From Finegoldia magna (GTDB taxonomy: Bacteria > Bacillota > Clostridia > Tissierellales > Peptoniphilaceae): a stretch of DNA of 7,737 nt. How positions within the stretch are numbered: position 1 is the stretch's first letter; each line of letters opens with the position of its first letter. The notes beneath the pieces were generated by a model, which saw nothing but the letters and a program-made list of their open reading frames with translations, ran no database searches and was not told the origin of the DNA. Shown piece after piece: positions 6,134 through 7,737 of the stretch. The DNA lies in NCBI RefSeq assembly GCF_018371055.1, contig NZ_JAGYZD010000067.1, forward strand, positions 1-7,737. The letters run 5' to 3'. A program made the position numbers and the translations under genes.

Positions 6134-6894
6134 TTTGAAGAATATCTTCTAAGCCCACGATTGTACACAATGTATAAAACCATCAAACTCACTGCTAAAA
6201 AAATTAATATTAGAGGAAAATATCTAGTAGGTTTTCCGCTTAAAGCTAGTGTTGGAACAAATGCTATCAATGAAACAGGAACTACATAAGTCAGAAATTT
6301 TCTCAAAAAATTCGGAAAAATTGTAGTGGGATAATTTTTTGAAAAATTAAAATTGAAAATCAAATCCCTTAATGTCGATATTTTTTCAAATCTTAAACTC
6401 AGCATCGTTATTGTCGCATAAATCGTTTGATAATACACGTTCCCTATTACTAAAAGAATTATCATCTTTAATACAGCTACAAAAGAAATCGCGATATCAA
6501 ATTTCACTACTACCAAAATTATTCCAACAATTCCAAGCACTAGTTGTTCAATGAATGCAACAAGAGGAATATTTTCTATCATTATCATAAACAAAGTATT
6601 TTGAGGGCGATACAAATACCTATCCAAACTTCCGTCACGCACTAACCACTCAAAATCTCTGAGTCCGAAAAACATTTCTTCGATGGCTGACGATAACATC
6701 CCGACCATTGCCAACAAATATATGAAAGATTTGTCGTATCCAAAAGAATCTACATTGTCAAATAACACAACCCAAAACAAAATTGTCGACAATAATTGGA
6801 AAAGGCTGTGAAAAAATATCATGATTATTTCATTTGGATAAGCAAACATCTTTTTCAGAGCGATTCTTAGAGAACAAGCAAATAATTTCATCAT
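6124..6894 (-). CDS. ABC-2 type permease, first subunit of the ABC-2 exporter
   Basis: This 256-aa membrane protein has about six hydrophobic segments (near 24-45, 56-72, 102-128, 135-160, 200-218, 226-244). The motif DGSLDRYLYRPQN (87-99) after the second helix, the YPTTIFPNFLRKFLTYVVP region (188-206) and the tail RRYSSNGG are typical of the PF06182 family, the uncharacterised ABC-2 permeases (COG4587/COG3694). Its start overlaps the ATPase stop by 4 nt (ATGA), with GAGGG just upstream, so translation is coupled. It shares length and layout with the following permease, which suggests a heterodimeric channel in the cytoplasmic membrane. Two adjacent ATGs exist; the first is used here. The substrate is unknown. 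Confidence 0.88.
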   Translation of the reverse strand: MMKLFACSLRIALKKMFAYPNEIIMIFFHSLFQLLSTILFWVVLFDNVDSFGYDKSFIYLLAMVGMLSSAIEEMFFGLRDFEWLVRDGSLDRYLYRPQNTLFMIMIENIPLVAFIEQLVLGIVGIILVVVKFDIAISFVAVLKMIILLVIGNVYYQTIYATITMLSLRFEKISTLRDLIFNFNFSKNYPTTIFPNFLRKFLTYVVPVSLIAFVPTLALSGKPTRYFPLILIFLAVSLMVLYIVYNRGLRRYSSNGG

Positions 6895-7737
6895 TCAACC
6901 CTCAATTTAGTTTTCAAAACATCTTCCAAGCTCAATTCTTCGATGGTGAATTCGGACTTAGAAAAGTTTGAAATATCTACACTATTTAACTGATCGGTTG
7001 TCAATAAAACTGTCGCCTTCTCATTTTCGATGTCTGGATTAAAATCCTTCAAATACTCAACGTATTTAGAAGATACGGTTAGTTTTCTGTACTTATCTCT
7101 ATCCAAAAATTTATTGCACCTTCCATCGTAAATCACTTCTCCATGATTTAGCACTATAATTCTAGGGCAAAATTTATCTATATTTTCTATCTCATGTGTG
7201 GTCAATATGATCGTAGAATTGTATTTTTGGTTTATCATATTCAAAAACTCAAATATATTTTCTTGAACCACAACATCAAGACCAATAGTAGGCTCATCCA
7301 AAAATATTGTTCGCGGCAAATGAATAAGGCTCACCGCCAATTCACACTTCATCCTCTGACCGAAAGACAATTTTCTTACAGGAGTATGTAAAAGTTGCGA
7401 AAGTCCAAGAACTTTATCAAATTCTTGTAATCTTTCCTCAAAATCCTCATCTGAAATTTCATAAACTTCTTTGAAATACTTGAAAGATTCTATCACATCA
7501 ATATCGTAAAACATACACGAACGTTGTCCCATTGATACTCCAATCTCATTCAAGAATTCCTTTTTCCTATCAGACGGAGTGAATCCATTCACTTTTATGA
7601 AACCATCCGTTGGATACAAAATTCCCGTCATCATTTTAATCGTAGTAGTCTTTCCAGCTCCATTAAGCCCTATGAGTCCGACTCTTTCTCCATCTTCAAT
7701 TTTAAAAGAAATCTTCTTCACTGCATTCACGATAGTT
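6891..7737 (-). CDS. ABC-2 exporter ATPase, COG4586 type, 5' end beyond window
   Basis: The frame is open to the right edge, so the N-terminus is missing. The GTG at 7730 would be a possible start, but the in-frame upstream residues (TIV before NAVKKISF) fit the family, which normally carries 30-50 more residues; the true start probably lies outside. Numbering from that GTG: Walker A GLNGAGKTT (21-29), Q-loop Gln69 within VSMGQRS, signature LSFGQ (121-125), Walker B TIFLDEP (141-147) with Glu146, D-loop GLD (150-152), H-loop His179. The wording KLSFGQRMKCEL and EPTIGLDVVVQ is characteristic of COG4586. The C-terminal 90 or so residues form the extra regulatory-type domain seen in this group. 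It hydrolyses ATP to drive the two permeases that follow. Confidence 0.93.
   Translation of the reverse strand, partial: TIVNAVKKISFKIEDGERVGLIGLNGAGKTTTIKMMTGILYPTDGFIKVNGFTPSDRKKEFLNEIGVSMGQRSCMFYDIDVIESFKYFKEVYEISDEDFEERLQEFDKVLGLSQLLHTPVRKLSFGQRMKCELAVSLIHLPRTIFLDEPTIGLDVVVQENIFEFLNMINQKYNSTIILTTHEIENIDKFCPRIIVLNHGEVIYDGRCNKFLDRDKYRKLTVSSKYVEYLKDFNPDIENEKATVLLTTDQLNSVDISNFSKSEFTIEELSLEDVLKTKLRVE

Noticed and set aside
6372..6554. 60-codon plus-strand ORF
   Set aside because: It is antisense to the first permease and has no family resemblance or start signal.
7194..7391. 65-codon plus-strand ORF
   Set aside because: It is antisense to the ATPase core motifs (Walker B and signature region), so it is a shadow.

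Overview
This is an AT-rich window from what is probably a Gram-positive, low-GC anaerobe. Codon use is strongly A/T-ending, ribosome binding sites are strong GGAGG types, and promoters look like sigma-A promoters. The overall style fits Tissierellia such as Finegoldia or Peptoniphilus, but that is a guess from composition and gene style, not a proven identity. The window is almost entirely membrane transport: three separate ABC systems and one drug/metabolite-type carrier.

Left block (1-2570, minus strand): two consecutive ABC exporter half-transporters, each a membrane domain followed by an ATPase domain. Their reading frames overlap by 8 nt. The upstream one is complete (513 aa). The downstream one runs off the left edge just as its ATPase domain begins. 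They look like the two halves of a heterodimeric exporter, read from an extended -10 promoter near 2594-2602. A 110-bp gap then separates them from a divergent plus-strand EamA/DMT carrier (2683-3591).

Middle block (3594-5351, minus strand): a lone ABC half-transporter of 489 aa whose stop codon lies in the same hairpin as the EamA stop codon, a probable two-way terminator. Its ATPase domain is unusually compact. Its upstream region of about 290 bp is the most structured non-coding stretch in the window. It holds a TTGACA/TGn promoter, a 10-bp perfect inverted repeat overlapping the -10 box, a 20-codon ORF with a good ribosome binding site, further minimal ORFs, and a weak terminator-like hairpin. 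This block is visibly more AT-rich than its neighbours.

Right block (5352-7737, minus strand): a tightly coupled operon of an ATPase (5' end beyond the right edge) and two ABC-2 type permeases of 256 aa each. It matches the widespread but functionally uncharacterised COG4586/COG4587/COG3694 exporter type. ATPase and first permease overlap by 4 nt, and the two permeases are 1 nt apart. No intrinsic terminator is evident after the second permease, so read-through into the middle block is possible.

No rRNA, tRNA, CRISPR array, transposase or integrase was seen. The most interesting material is the reduced ATPase at 3594-5063 together with its leader.
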